DNA from: Crambe crambe
Taxonomy: Eukaryota; Porifera; Demospongiae; Poecilosclerida; Crambeidae
Direction of reading: 5' to 3'
NCBI GenBank assembly: GCA_963924555.1
Contig: OZ004596.1
Location: 4,350,139 to 4,414,138, forward strand
Length of the DNA: 64,000 nucleotides
The position numbers and the translations under genes were made by a program. Position 1 is the stretch's first letter. Each line of letters opens with the position of its first letter. Shown in pieces: positions 48,301-59,307 of the stretch. A model generated the notes under the pieces. It was not told the origin of the DNA. It saw only the letters and a list, made by a program, of their open reading frames with translations, and did not search any database.

Positions 48301-49180
48301 CAAGCAGAAATACACACAGCTGTGTAAACGAATGTGTACCAACAAATAAATACTGTGATCATAGTTGATTTATGTTCACTTGATTCTTAGAGCATTTATG
48401 GTTACAAATTCCTGATAAAATTCTGTGCACTGCAGGTGGTTTTAGTTATTAAGGCTCTATTTCATATCAGTCAAAACACAGTCATCTACTTCTATGTGCA
48501 TGCCTAGCTATATAATTATGATAACATACGAAGACATCTTGAGCCAGATTGTCTGTAGCCAATACAGCAAGCAAATTGTCTGGAATAGGCTGTACTATAG
48601 GTTATCTGTACAATTCTACGATATAGTGTCCTGCAGTACGAAATTAATTTCATAGCTGTAAACTGTTTAGAGTGACTTTCAATTGTAGCTATATGCTTTG
48701 CAAGCACACGTTTTACCTTCTGCACACTTCCCAACCAAATAGACCACAGTTATATTTGTTATTGTATCCTTGTCGTGAGTAGGTTGTTGAAGGTACTTGT
48801 CTTGAACTTGTCCTGTAACAAACTCTGCATGTATGAGGGAGACAAGAAATAGAATTGTTATTTTGATAAACATACATACCTGTTAGGTAAGACTAATCAT
48901 CGTTGAAATAACCCAACATTAAAAATATAGTTGACAAATTTCAAATGATTAGTCTCACATAACTAAGCAAGTTTGTTAAACATGCATGATAACAATTTCA
49001 TTTTTGCACTGCTTCAATTCTGTGGGGCTGGCCTAGAATTAGCCCTGTGCTACTGCCAGTCCCTTGCAGTTCTTGCAAAATTATCATAGAAAAAATTTTC
49101 ACTTACCCAGTCTGAGCACTGCAGTGATACACTGCCACAGTTGAAATAACAGCAACGATTAATTGAATGATTCCACGCAT
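36627..49180 (-). CDS. Receptor B: EMI-EGF-cbEGF-FN3-Ig single-pass membrane protein (whole gene span)
   Basis: Tandem paralogue of receptor A with the same domain order. Signal peptide exon at 49180-49107 (ATG 49180), EMI exons 48824-48717 and 48630-48530, 21 EGF exons (48319-45052), two calcium-binding EGF exons (44712-44414), two FN3 (about 44334-43660), the Cys-rich module (43604-43257), eleven Ig-like domains (about 43196-39076), two FN3 (about 39020-38640 and 38312-38040), one Ig-like (about 37990-37590), juxtamembrane plus transmembrane exon (about 37380-36916) and tail (36855-36627, stop TAA 36629-36627). No frameshift or stop was noticed, and the Ig exon that is broken in A is open here. 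It is therefore the better candidate for a functional gene. Likely an adhesion or recognition receptor without its own enzyme domain; ligand and signalling partners unknown. Confidence 0.8.
39076..44334 (-). CDS. Receptor B FN3 pair, Cys-rich module and Ig block
   Basis: Order and exon borders match receptor A with an offset of about 35.65 kb. FN3 (about 44334-44040, 43975-43660), Cys-rich module (43604-43257), Ig-like domains near 43196, 42860, 42530, 42150, 41729, 41342, 40920, 40510, 40103 and a double-domain exon 39732-39076. The third Ig exon reads on through [16 protein letters not shown] and [12 protein letters not shown] without a shift. Confidence 0.75.
44414..44712 (-). CDS. Receptor B calcium-binding EGF exons (two)
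   Basis: Two EGF_CA exons (44540-44414 and 44712-44592) with the DIDEC start, CTNIPGSF or similar and CNQGYTGNG. Receptor A has 17 in the same position. Confidence 0.8.
45052..48319 (-). CDS. Receptor B EGF array (21 exons) with 939-bp higher-order repeat
   Basis: EGF exons lie near 45052, 45205, 45406, 45554, 45697, 45866, 46035, 46182, 46347, 46495, 46638, 46806, 46974, 47121, 47286, 47434, 47577, 47744, 47913, 48060 and 48230. From 45406 to about 48220 they form three nearly identical blocks of six exons with a 939-bp period, introns included. Each block has one long Cys-rich variant ([12 protein letters not shown] type). Modules read [17 protein letters not shown] plus [10 protein letters not shown]. 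All exons are phase 1-1. Confidence 0.85.
48530..49180 (-). CDS. Receptor B signal peptide and EMI exons
   Basis: The signal exon encodes [20 protein letters not shown] and SAQTG. EMI exon 1 (48824-48717) gives [10 protein letters not shown] and [11 protein letters not shown], and EMI exon 2 (48630-48530) gives [10 protein letters not shown] and [15 protein letters not shown] competing open frame from ATG 48873 has a signal-like start, but it reads the EMI exon in a frame that is closed in copy A, and its hydrophobic part is the polypyrimidine tract of the EMI acceptor. Confidence 0.75.
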
Positions 49181-50169
49181 CTTTAGCTACACACACCGAA
49201 TGATGGCATGCAGTTCAGTGCAGTCAACTAGTAATGCAGACCATTTATATATGCATGGACTGGGCGTTCCAATTCACTGATTCATGTATTCATGAAATTA
49301 AACTCTCACCTGTGTATAGCATGATCACTTAAGTTGCATTGTTAATTTTTATGTAACAATAATTAGCCATGGTATGTCAATAACATACCCCATGCTGGGT
49401 GACAATAGTTAGCCATAGTATGTCCATGCTGGGTTGTGTGGTCTGGAGAGTGCATGTTGCTATGTATGTAGTCAACACTGGGAGATTAGATAATATTGTT
49501 ACATGTATTGAAACAGTTATTTGAGCTAGGGTGCACTGGTGTCATTTTCATACAGTTTCCTATATATAGCTACATATCAAATTCTTATGGTGTAATCATT
49601 ATCAAGAGTGTGTGGCTTCCAAAGGTCTGAGGGGGATGAGTTTTGTAATCAATGTATGAAAATGCCACTCATTATGAGATAAACAGTGACACAGACACTC
49701 AAGGAAGTGAGTGTGATGATTTCAGTGGCACCACTATTGCTACCGTCACTATATTGCCAGATGTCGTTGAGATAGGGTTGCTGATCACTGCAGCTGCAGC
49801 AAACTACAGAACTTGGAAGTGGCCGGTGCTAAAAAGTCATATGCTCCAATGACTATACATGCAGCTATAGCTGATTGACTTGCAGAATCTCAAGAGAATA
49901 ACAAAATTGGAACAGAATCAATGGCTAGTCTAAACAAATCATAAAACGATTTCTGGTATTTTATTTTTGAAACTCTACAACACCTATGTAGATTAATCAT
50001 AACATAGCAGGAACTCTCAAGAGGTACTCAAACATTTGGCTCCATAGCATGAAATCGAAGAATGTCAGCCAATTGATATTATTGAGTGCCTTCCTGGGCT
50101 GGGAATATCACAGATTTTTTATCTAGCATCATCATCAACCCTACCCAATTTGGGGAAAGTCTACTATTC
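49181..50169. other. Intergenic DNA upstream of receptor B
   Basis: Paralogous to 17958-19400 with several indels. It repeats the ACCCCATGCTGGGT motif near 49387 and a short open frame at 49652 that is not conserved as protein. No gene supported. Confidence 0.5.
49242..49252 (-). promoter_or_regulatory. Possible TATA box of receptor B
   Basis: The sense strand has GCATATATAAATGG about 65 bp upstream of the ATG at 49180, aligned with the motif upstream of receptor A. Confidence 0.4.
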
Positions 50170-50640
50170 AGCAAATGCTCACCTTTACCAGTGACATCAT
50201 GTCAACTATAACTTCAAAAGGTCAAGTGGATACCATTTACTTGGCCTTCGACACCATACCTCATCCAGAGCTGCTTTCTAAACTAAGCAACTATGGTATA
50301 ACTGGTAAACTGTGGCAGTGGCTAAGGGAATACTTAACCAATAGATGGAACGGCAGTAGCTAGATCATCTTTTTTTATCAATTACATTAGGTGTTCCTCA
50401 AGGGAGTATCCTTGGGCCATTCCTACGTATATCTAAACGACTTAGCTACCCATCTCCAAAATCCTGATGACACTGACTAAATGCTACCAAGTGATCAGAG
50501 GAGTACCTGGTCAAAATATCCTTAATTCTGCAACATACATTTCAATTCCATGCAGCAGTCAGCAGCTCAAGCAGCATCATGAGCAGCAACAGGTGAAGAG
50601 AGCAACAGGTGAAGAGAGTTCAGTTTAGATTGTAATTGGA
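50170..50640 (+). pseudogene. LINE reverse-transcriptase remnant (copy B)
   Basis: Same fragment as 19400-20290: TIYLAFDTIPHPELLSKLSN, then GITGKLWQWLREYLTNRW, a stop after NGSS, and a VPQGSILGP trace. The C-terminal LWNSLPP segment of copy A is missing. Non-functional. Confidence 0.75.
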
Positions 50641-52292
50641 AGTAGCTATAGTCTTGTAAAAAATGAACTTTGTGGCCCCTGCATTATGACTATATCTTTG
50701 ATGAACATAGGCCTCCACAATTGGGGCCTGTACAGAAACTGGGATTGAATCAGAGATCTGTACTGATTGAAGTGTAGGGGCCAAAAGTACGATGTACCAT
50801 ACCGAGTTTTGGTGCATACTCCATGTAATGCGCACTTTGCTGCCGATCATTAGCTACCTGCTCTCTCTGAGACTACAATATGAATATATGAATTTAAAAA
50901 AACTATAGCTAACTGGAGTGTTTCAGTGACGAGTCAGTCTATGACAGTGTTGCTCTGCTAGATACTGTCTTAGCTAGCTACCATGCTTAATTGTATCTAA
51001 TACATGCAGGCACTGAGAATGTCACTATGTGGACTCTGTAGTACAGACACTGCTAGCTAGCTCAGCAATATGGAATGCACATGCCATGAGATGATTCAAA
51101 TAAAATACTTTAATACCTGCTCATCAGTGATCTGCCTCATACACAATTATAATAAGCACTCTTAGCTAGTGTGCGCTGATGGTTAGCACTTCATTTCTAC
51201 CTAAGTGCCTTGTGGTAAACATTAAAGCTTCCTATGTACAATGTCATTCAAGAGTTATTTTTGCCCACAAGGGATAAAAAAATTTACAAAGTGCAAAAGA
51301 AAAGAAACCAGGATTGTGGTGATTAATGGTTTGTGACAAAGTTGTGGAGGGTGGAGGGCAGATGCTAGGTCAAAAGTTTCGATGAGATTGTCAGTGAAAT
51401 GGTTCAAAGTGCACGTATATGGTTACCCTGTGCGTGCATGTACATGTACAAAAGTAAAATCTGAATGGTAGATTCACATTGTGAAGCACAGAAGAGGCTT
51501 CTGTATTTACTTTATAAACTCTATTGACAGCTTTAGGATCACAGTGGCAATTTCTGCACTTGAAAGTTTTGCAGTTTCTTTTAAGCAAACAAGGCACACT
51601 GCATACAAGGCTACACCCACCCATCATAGTATCTAAAAATCTCCGAACAGCTAGCTAAAGGGTTATAAAACAAGTTGGAATCTATTATGTGGAGCAACTT
51701 CTGGGCTAGTCTCGTGGCCCAGACTCAACCCCCAAGAAAAGAATCGAGTCTGGCCCGTGAGACTACTTCTGGGCCAGAGGGGTCATGCCCCCCTCCCCAA
51801 ATTTCACACTATTGACCTCTCCAGATTGTCACAATTTTATAATGCACTAACAGTAGTATAATACTTGGTTACTTGGCATGTAGTTCTATTACAACGCACA
51901 TGTAGTCACTACAGTTAGCAGTCAACTGAATGAAGTTGTAGCTATGTGATTTGTAAAGCTATCTTATTATTTCCTTTGACACTCAGACCTTTGAAGACTA
52001 CCGTTGCTACATGTGAAGGGTACAAGTTAAAATCAATCAAACTGTTCGTACAAAATTAAATTTCGCTAAATATAATATTATAATGTTTAAAGTTCGTGCA
52101 CTTACACGTCAAGTAACTAAGGTTTACAGCTGGCTATTTCTGCAAAAAATGCAGCCGGCATTACCATGTCAGATTCAGTTGTTCTACCGATTGTAATGTG
52201 CAAACTTTAAGCAAACTTTATTGTGCGAACATTTTGATTGTCTTCATAAAAAGCATTAGCATGATTATAGCTACAAGTTTATCTTGACTGAT
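50641..52292. other. Intergenic DNA between LINE remnant and P450 B
   Basis: No supported gene. A minus-strand open frame at 51391-51627 starts MMGGCSLVCSVPCLLKRNC and has several Cys (CKTFKCRNCHCDP), but it has no known domain, no neighbour support and no counterpart in the first block. 51700-51765 holds a short inverted repeat (CTAGTCTCGTGGCCCAGACT against AGTCTGGCCCGTGAGACTAC). 51780-52290 is paralogous to 20560-21079. Confidence 0.4.
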
Positions 52293-54293
52293 TTAATTGG
52301 CAGATTTTGCAGGAAGGAGAGTACAAGGGAGATCTTTGGGCTGAAGTGTTGTCCTTTGTACTTCTACTAACTTGAAGTCCTCAGAAAAAGAGATCCTGTA
52401 AGTTTGAACGAACCTTGCCAGAGCGATTTTGGCTTCCATCTGTGTTTAGGAGGAAGAACTAACCACTGAAATGCACACTGACCAGAGTAAACTAGCTATA
52501 TAGTTGCAAATTACCATTGCAAAGTGTCGTCCAATACAAGATCGATGACCCAGTCCAAATGGAAAGAACACAAATGAATTGGGTCTATATTATTCAGTAA
52601 ACAATCATTTATCTCTGGCTCAGTGCTAGGCTTAGATGCATGGTCCTCAACTCACTTCTTGTTTTCTGGGTCAAAGCGACTGGGGTCAAAAGTATCAGGA
52701 TCACTGAAATGCTCTGGCATTCGACACATGGTAGCTGTTATCATCTGAATTAAAGTATATTGAATACCTATAACCATAACACTATCATATCATACCAAAA
52801 CTATAGTTCCAGCAGGGATTGAGTGGCCACCTAAAGTGGATGTTGAGTGCAGACACTTGCTAATGCCAAAAACTGGTGGATAAAGACGGAGAGTTTCATT
52901 TAGAACCTGAAAGATAATGTAGTAATAATTTATTGGACTGCATGCTACTACTGCCAGAGCTGGTGATTAGGAACAGTGGAATGGAATACTGGACTAGAAT
53001 ACTACCAAAACTATTGATCTAGCTAGTAGCTAGCTAGCTATTAGGCCCAGTTAACCTCTTCAATGCTAACAAACAAGTTCTATATTAGGTTTCAGTAATA
53101 ACAGTCACTTAGCTATCATACATGATTTGAGGGTCCCATTGAGAGGTTCATAGGAGTTAGTTACTCACTGTACCTGTTCAGTATACTGTAATTTTTCCAA
53201 GTCTTCTACAGTCACTGATCTCCTATCTCCAAGTACTTCATCAACTTCAGAGATTAACCTGTCAGGATGAATGATCATTATTTTAAAGTACAATAATAGC
53301 TATGATTATCACACCTTTCCATAATACCAGGATTTTCGTGAAGAAGATAAATGACAAAAGATAGGAGATTAGAAGTTGTTTCACTCCCTGTAGTTGTGGG
53401 ATGAATGATTTGATTAACTATGGTAGCTAGAGATAATGGATTCACTCACCAGCAACAAAATAAGTGCAAAAGTCGTCAATAAGGACTTCAATATCTGATT
53501 CTCCTTTAGTGGCTGTACAGAGAAGAAAAAACATTTGCTGCTTTTATGCAGACAACTGATGAGTCACACTTACAAGCCACCTCTAGGATGTGTGTCAGGA
53601 TATCGTTAGGAGGCTGCTCTCCACATTCGATGGTCTTGATTCTCTTCATGATACAGTCCCTCCCTATCTTCCTCATGGCTCTCACTGACTCTTGGTAACC
53701 TCTAGCCTCAAACGGATGCAGGTACTACCACACAGTGACACACAAAATAAATAACGATTCTTGCTAATCGAGAATAGCATGAATTTCTAATTCATATACA
53801 ATACCTGATTCAGGGAAGGGTAGAAACTACGAAATGACACATCAACACCCTTGAGAGCTTTATTGGTGATATACGAGAAGATGGTTTCACTCTCATCAAC
53901 TGGTGATGTTATACCCAATGACTTTGCATTCCACTGCTCAGAGAAATCAGTCCCAAATGCAGTCTGAGGGAAAATAAAAATACCCACAGGATCTCTAGGC
54001 CATGTAATGGATTTTATAATGCATATAGCTAGGACGTGATTTATTGCAATGCACAACATTCTAGTTAGCTATGAGCCTATATACAATATGGTGGCTATTA
54101 TATCTACACCTTTGTAGCTATTCAAGAGCCTTGGTACGAGGCTAGAACGCACCTTGCTGATAACATCCAAGGTTAAGCCAAACATCTTTTTTTCCATGGA
54201 CACAATGGTTTTTCCATCAGCTGAGGATTCCAGTTTCTTGAGAAAGTGGTCAATGCAAGCATTGAAAGTTGCAACCAAAGTCTTCAAGTAACT

Positions 54294-54330
<37 letters not shown>

Positions 54331-55102
54331 TGGAAGTGACATGTAGTGAATGCATAAACTAAGAGATCAGTTGCTGATGGCCAACCTCTTAGTGAAGGCA
54401 GGATCATACAGCTTTCTCCTTGGCTTCCATGAATCATAGTCTTTCAGAGAAACCAACCCTTTACCTAAGAACCTACAATAACAATAAATGGGTATGTTAT
54501 AGCTATCTTAGTATGAATTACAATGGATACCTTTCTCCAAATATTGTGTGAAATATGGAAACAAATCTTGTAGATTTATCATTTTTTATATTCATCACAA
54601 CCTCCTGTACAAAATAAACCATCGCATGACATGCACTCAGTATCATGTTAGTTACCTTGATAACTTCAGGATCTACAGTCAAGATTTCAGGAGTATGGAA
54701 GAAAAAAACAACAAAGGTAGTCGTTTTCACATCATCCATCCTAAAAAATTGAAATGGTTAGCACTGTAGCTATTCTAGTTATTCTATGGTTAAACACTGG
54801 CAACTTTGTGATTCACTCACCAGTACTTCATTGCTGTAGCCATAGGAACATCATCGTTTCCTGTCACTTTGGATATATATATCAGGTCTGCTACATGACC
54901 CATGTAAAAGCTGTATCAAATCAAAAGGCAGTCAGATATTAATTTAATGCAACAAAAAAATCAACCTGGATCGTCGAGGAGAAGGGATGTGGGAGTACTT
55001 GTAGTGAATGTAACTGATATAGATGGTGTAGAGTACAAAGAGAGTTGCCAACAGGACAAGGACACCTCCTCCCAGATAGCCAGTCCACATCAAGAAAGAC
55101 AT
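52293..55102 (-). CDS. Cytochrome P450 B, CYP46-like
   Basis: Paralogue of P450 A, nearly identical in most exons. ATG at 55102-55100 (MSFLMWTGYLGGGVLVLLAT), membrane anchor, SHIPSPRRS hinge, RRKLYDPAFTKR, FGLTLDVISK, TAFGTDFSEQW, I-helix AGSETTS-type exon near 53455, EVDEVLGDRRSVTVEDLEKL, K-helix ETLR near 52895, SRFDPENKK, haem loop FPFGLGHRSCIGRHFA near 52510-52560 and stop at 52295-52293. The exon count matches copy A. One intron ends in a 36-C run (54294-54329). No lesion noticed. Likely ER membrane, sense-strand co-oriented with receptor B and P450 C. Substrate unknown; CYP46 similarity suggests a lipid or sterol. Confidence 0.82.
54294..54329 (-). repeat. 36-C tract at a P450 B 3' splice site
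   Basis: Plus-strand G run read as C on the sense strand immediately before AG and the YLKTLVATFN exon. Longer than the 24-base run at the same place in P450 A. Confidence 0.8.
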
Positions 55103-55160
55103 TCTTTTTTTATATAGTAACTCTTGGTTTCTGAACTGAAATCTTCAGGAGAAAAGGTGC

Positions 55161-55168
55161 ATTTTATA
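55161..55168 (-). promoter_or_regulatory. Possible TATA box of P450 B
   Basis: ACTATAAAATGC on the sense strand about 60 bp upstream of the ATG. A second TATATAAAA lies just before the ATG and is less likely to be the core element. Confidence 0.4.
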
Positions 55169-55231
55169 GTCTGCACTTGCTAGCTGCAAGCCAAAACAAA
55201 TACTTTAATGGCTTCTGTAGGTAGTACTTGT

Positions 55232-55240
55232 AATAATTAT
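55232..55240. other. Paralogous empty site of the 11.2-kb insertion
   Basis: The sequence TTGTAATAATTATTCAACAT is continuous here. In the first block the left part (TGTAATAA) ends at 23862 and the right part (ATTATTCAAC) resumes at 35077. The 23863-35076 block is therefore an addition to copy A or, less likely, a clean loss from copy B. Confidence 0.8.
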
Positions 55241-55778
55241 TCAACATTTCATCATGCTGTGCAGCTACACAGGAAATATTGTGGTTTCTAGCTTATGCGT
55301 GATGTAACTTTAATCAGTCCTATTTATAGAAGAATGGCATGAAAAAGTCGCTAAAAAATATAATCCCAGCAACTGAGCACTAACTGATGCACTTTGCTTG
55401 TAGGAGATGATATCACAGCAATAGCTAAACTGGGTGAGAAAGTCGATACCTTGCCTTTCATAACTCTGATTGCTTACAGCCGGGCTCAGCCATTCAGATA
55501 CAGTTGAACCTCTGAATAGAGGACACTTGGAGGAAAAAGACCTTCGTCCTTATCTCGGAGGTTGTCCTTATCTTGGAGGTTTCACTGTATATCAGATTGC
55601 TCTGGCTCAATATCAACTTGTAAGTTTGACTCAGTCAAGGATGGCCAAAGAATAATTATCAAATATTAAACTCACTAAAAGATAGAAGTCTTCAACAAGA
55701 CCAAGTAAGTGTGTGTAACTACGTAGGTGACTCCTAATATGTAACTGGAATCTAGTGTTACTAGCAACTTGATTTCAG
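55241..55778. other. Intergenic DNA between P450 B and P450 C
   Basis: Same sequence as 35077-35618, including the repeat motif with ACCTCTGAATAGAGGACACT. No gene seen. Confidence 0.55.
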
Positions 55779-58700
55779 TTAATTGGCAGGAAGGAGAGTA
55801 CAGGGGAGATCTTTGGGCTGAAGTGTTGTCCTTTGTACTTCTACTAACTTGAAGTCCTCAGGAAGACAGATCCTATAAGTTTGAACGAACCTTGCCAGAG
55901 CAATTTTGGCTTCCATCTAATAATTAAAATCATTTTGTAATTAACAGGAGAACAACACCAATGGAGTAGCCAGCTATGCTTATGTAATATTGTACATTAC
56001 CATTGCAAAATGTCGTCCAATACAAGATCGATGACCCAGTCCAAATGGAAAGAACACAAATGAATTGGGTCTATATTATTCAGTAAACAATCATTTACTG
56101 TAGCTCTGACTCGGTGAGGAGTACAATTGCTAGGCTTAGATGCATGGTCATCAACTCACTTCTTATTTTCTGGGTCAAAGCGACTGGGGTCAAAAGTATC
56201 AGGATCACTGAAATGCTCTGGCATCCGACACATGGTACCTGTTATCAACTGAAAATAATAGTGAGTGATAATATTATGATAGTATTTCTATCAGTACACA
56301 CCATACCAAAACTGTAGTTCCAGCAGGGACAGAGTTGCCACCTAAAGTGGATGTTGAGTGCAGACACTTGCTAATGCCAAAAACTGGTGGATAAAGACGG
56401 AGAGTTTCATTTAGAACCTGAAAGATAATGTAGTAATAACTTATTGGACTGCATGCTACTACTGTCAGAGCTGGTGGTCCTATTGAGAGGTTCATAGGAG
56501 TTATAGCTATACTCACTGTACCTGTTCAGTATATTGTAATTTTTCCAAGTCTTCTACAGTCACTGATCTCCTATCTCCAAGTACTTCATCAACTTCAGAG
56601 ATTAACCTGTCAAATAATAGGATGAATTATCATTCTTTTAATAGCTATGATTATCATACCTTTCCATAATACCAGGATTTTCATGAAGAAGATAAATGGC
56701 AAATGATAGAAGATTAGAACTTGTTTCAGTCCCTGCAGTTGTGGAATGATAATCTGATAGCTAACAGGATTAGCTTGCTAGCATTTTAGTCACTCACCAG
56801 CAACAAAATAAGTACAAAAGTCATCAATAAGGATTTCAATATCTGACTCTCCTTTAGTGGCTGTGCAGAGAAGAAGTGTGTAACTATTATATTCTTCCCA
56901 AAATGCTTGATACTTCTCCATGCAGATAGCATGAGTCACTTACAAGCCACCTCTAGGATGTGTGTCAGGATATCGTTAGGAGGCTGCTCTCCACTTTCGA
57001 TGGTCTTGATTCTCTTCATGATACAGTCCCTCCCTATCTTTCTCATGGCTCTCACTGACTCTTGGTAACCTCTAGCCTCAAACGGATGCAGGTACTATAC
57101 CACATACAAACATCAATACATGTACTGAAGTGCAAACCCCCTGTACTGCAGTACACCACATGCAGAGAACAAATCTCTGATGTAATGATATGCATTTGCT
57201 ACAAAGTTCTAACTATTTAAGATTGTCACGCACCTACCAGTGCTAGTGTCCATCTCAAGGGTTGGTCAGAGATCACACAAACTAGACTACTGCTGCCTAT
57301 ACTATTATTATAGTTGCCATGGTTATAGCTTATTAGATTCTTACAACATACCTGATTGAAGGGCGGGTAGAAACTACGAAATGACACATTAACACCCTTG
57401 AGAGCTTTATTGGTGATATACGAGAAGATGGTTTCTCCCTCATCAACTGGTGATGTTATACCCAATGACTTTGCATTCCACTGCTCAGAGAAATCAGTCC
57501 CAAATGCAGTCTGAGGGAATAAAAGTAACTGAGGTTCTCTCAATCATGATGCATAATAATAGATACATGAGATGATATTGTGATGGAAAAGATTCTACGA
57601 TTCCATATGGTACAGTGGTTATCTAGCTAGAACACACCTAGCCTCGTATGAAAGAGCCTGGGTACACTAGAACGCACCTTACTGATAACATCCAAGGTTA
57701 GGCCAAACATCTTCTTCTTCATGGGCACTGTGGTTTTACCATCAGCTGAGGACTCCAGTTTCTTGAGAAAGTGGTCAACACAAGCATTGAAAGTTGCAAC
57801 CAAAGTCTGCAAGTAGCTGGGGAAGAAAAATGGAAGTGACATGCAGTGAATGCATATCAAGTTGCTGATTTCTATAGTGCCAACCTTTTAGTGAAGGCAG
57901 GATCATACAGCTTTCTCCTTGGCTTCCATGAATCGTAGTCTTTCAAAGAAACTAACCCTTTACCTAAGAACCTACAATAACAGTAAATGGGTATTTATCA
58001 GTTAGAACCAGTAAGTATAATAGACACCTTTCTCCAAATACTGTGTGAACTACAGCAACAAATCTTGGCGATTTATTATTCTTTGTATTCATCACTACCT
58101 CCTGTATAAAATGAATAGAAATACTCACAGAAAATGCAATGTGTACTAATTTACTAGCTAGTTACCTTGACAACCTCAGGATCTAAAGCAATGATTTGAG
58201 GAACATGAAAGGAGAAAATCACAAAGGTAGTTGTCTTCACATCATCCATCCTATGAAGTAACAGTGCTAATGATCATTAAAGTGATGTTAATAATTATGA
58301 TTTACTCACCAGTACTTCATTACTACAGACCCAGGAAGCTCTGCATTTCCACTTGTTTTGATTATATGTATCAGATCTGCTACGTGACCCATGTAAAAGC
58401 TGCAATAGAGTGTTTGCAATGCATCCTTTTACTGTGAACAGTGGCCATTTTGGTGCACTAACTTGATTGTGCTCAAACTTTGCCCAAATTTTTGTTCCTA
58501 GGTCCCCCAAAGGGGTACTGATTTATCTAAAGATTTACCAGTTTAAGGTGCTTCAAACTAATACCATAGTCTTAAAACTTGACTTCATTTCAGCAAAGGA
58601 CACACATCAACTTCTATTATAGCTGACCCTTTACCAACCATGAGGGAAGGAACGGGTCTGGAGCTGGACGTGTACAATCTGCTAGATGATTAAATTGCGT

Positions 58701-59154
58701 ATTCATTGCTTGAAGTAGCTCTGTATTTTAATGACTGCAAAAATGCATGTATGTGGGGTTAATGACTGCTACCATTTAACAACATAATAAGATGCACAAG
58801 TCCAACGTCTCCAGCTCCAGACCCTTTCTTCAGTAAAGGGTCAGCTATGCAAGAGTACTTCTATTCGGTGCTGGTGGTTAATGCAAGAAAGCTGTCAAAC
58901 ATACTAATGGGTGTGGTTAGTGGGTGTGGTTTTGGGTATGGCTTTTGAGTCTGTGTGTACTGAAATGGTCAATGTTGGCATGGTTTCACATAGCCTCATA
59001 CAAAGGCTTCACAATACCTGGATCGTCGAGGAGAAGGGATGTGGGAGTACTTGTAGTGAATGTAGCTGATATAGATGGTGTAGAGTACAAAGAGAGTTGC
59101 CAACAGGACAAGGACACCTCCTCCCAGATAGCCAGTCCACATCAAGAAGGACAT
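55779..59154 (-). CDS. Cytochrome P450 C, CYP46-like
   Basis: Third P450, more diverged from A and B than they are from each other. ATG at 59154-59152 and membrane anchor exon (59154-59020). Marks: ETLR near 56405, SRFDPENKK near 56165-56185, haem loop FPFGLGHRSCIGRHFA near 56000-56050, last exon ending LLPAN-type with stop at 55781-55779. Middle exons include TAFGTDFSEQW near 57510 and FGLTLDVISK near 57690. Intron 1 is long (about 58390-59020) and holds a hairpin MITE. The gene body is intact by eye. The truncated copy at 35619-36088 derives from this gene type. Confidence 0.8.
58620..58853. mobile_element. Hairpin MITE in P450 C intron 1
   Basis: The left end AGCTGACCCTTTACCAACC with GGGTCTGGAGCTGGACGT and the right end complementary to it (ACGTCTCCAGCTCCAGACCC and AGTAAAGGGTCAGCTA) form arms of about 55 bp around about 110 bp. 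No coding content. Confidence 0.65.
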
Positions 59155-59307
59155 TATGATAGAATAGCTTGCTATTGTTTTTCCTATAGCTAATGTCGTA
59201 GCTCTTCTTCCTTAGCTCCGCCCCCGGGCCCGGCCCCCGGCCGGATCGATGACATGTCGTCATTTGTAACGCATGCGCACGCGACACAATTACGATTAAT
59301 TAAATAA

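Noticed and set aside
48679-48873. A second signal-peptide-like start for receptor B ([18 protein letters not shown])
   Set aside because: Its hydrophobic part is the pyrimidine tract of the EMI acceptor. The matching frame in receptor A has stops, while splicing from the upstream signal exon gives an open EMI domain in both copies.
51391-51627. Cys-rich minus-strand open frame as a small gene
   Set aside because: No recognised domain, no signal peptide, no paralogue in the first block and no splice context. Kept only as a note on the intergenic region.
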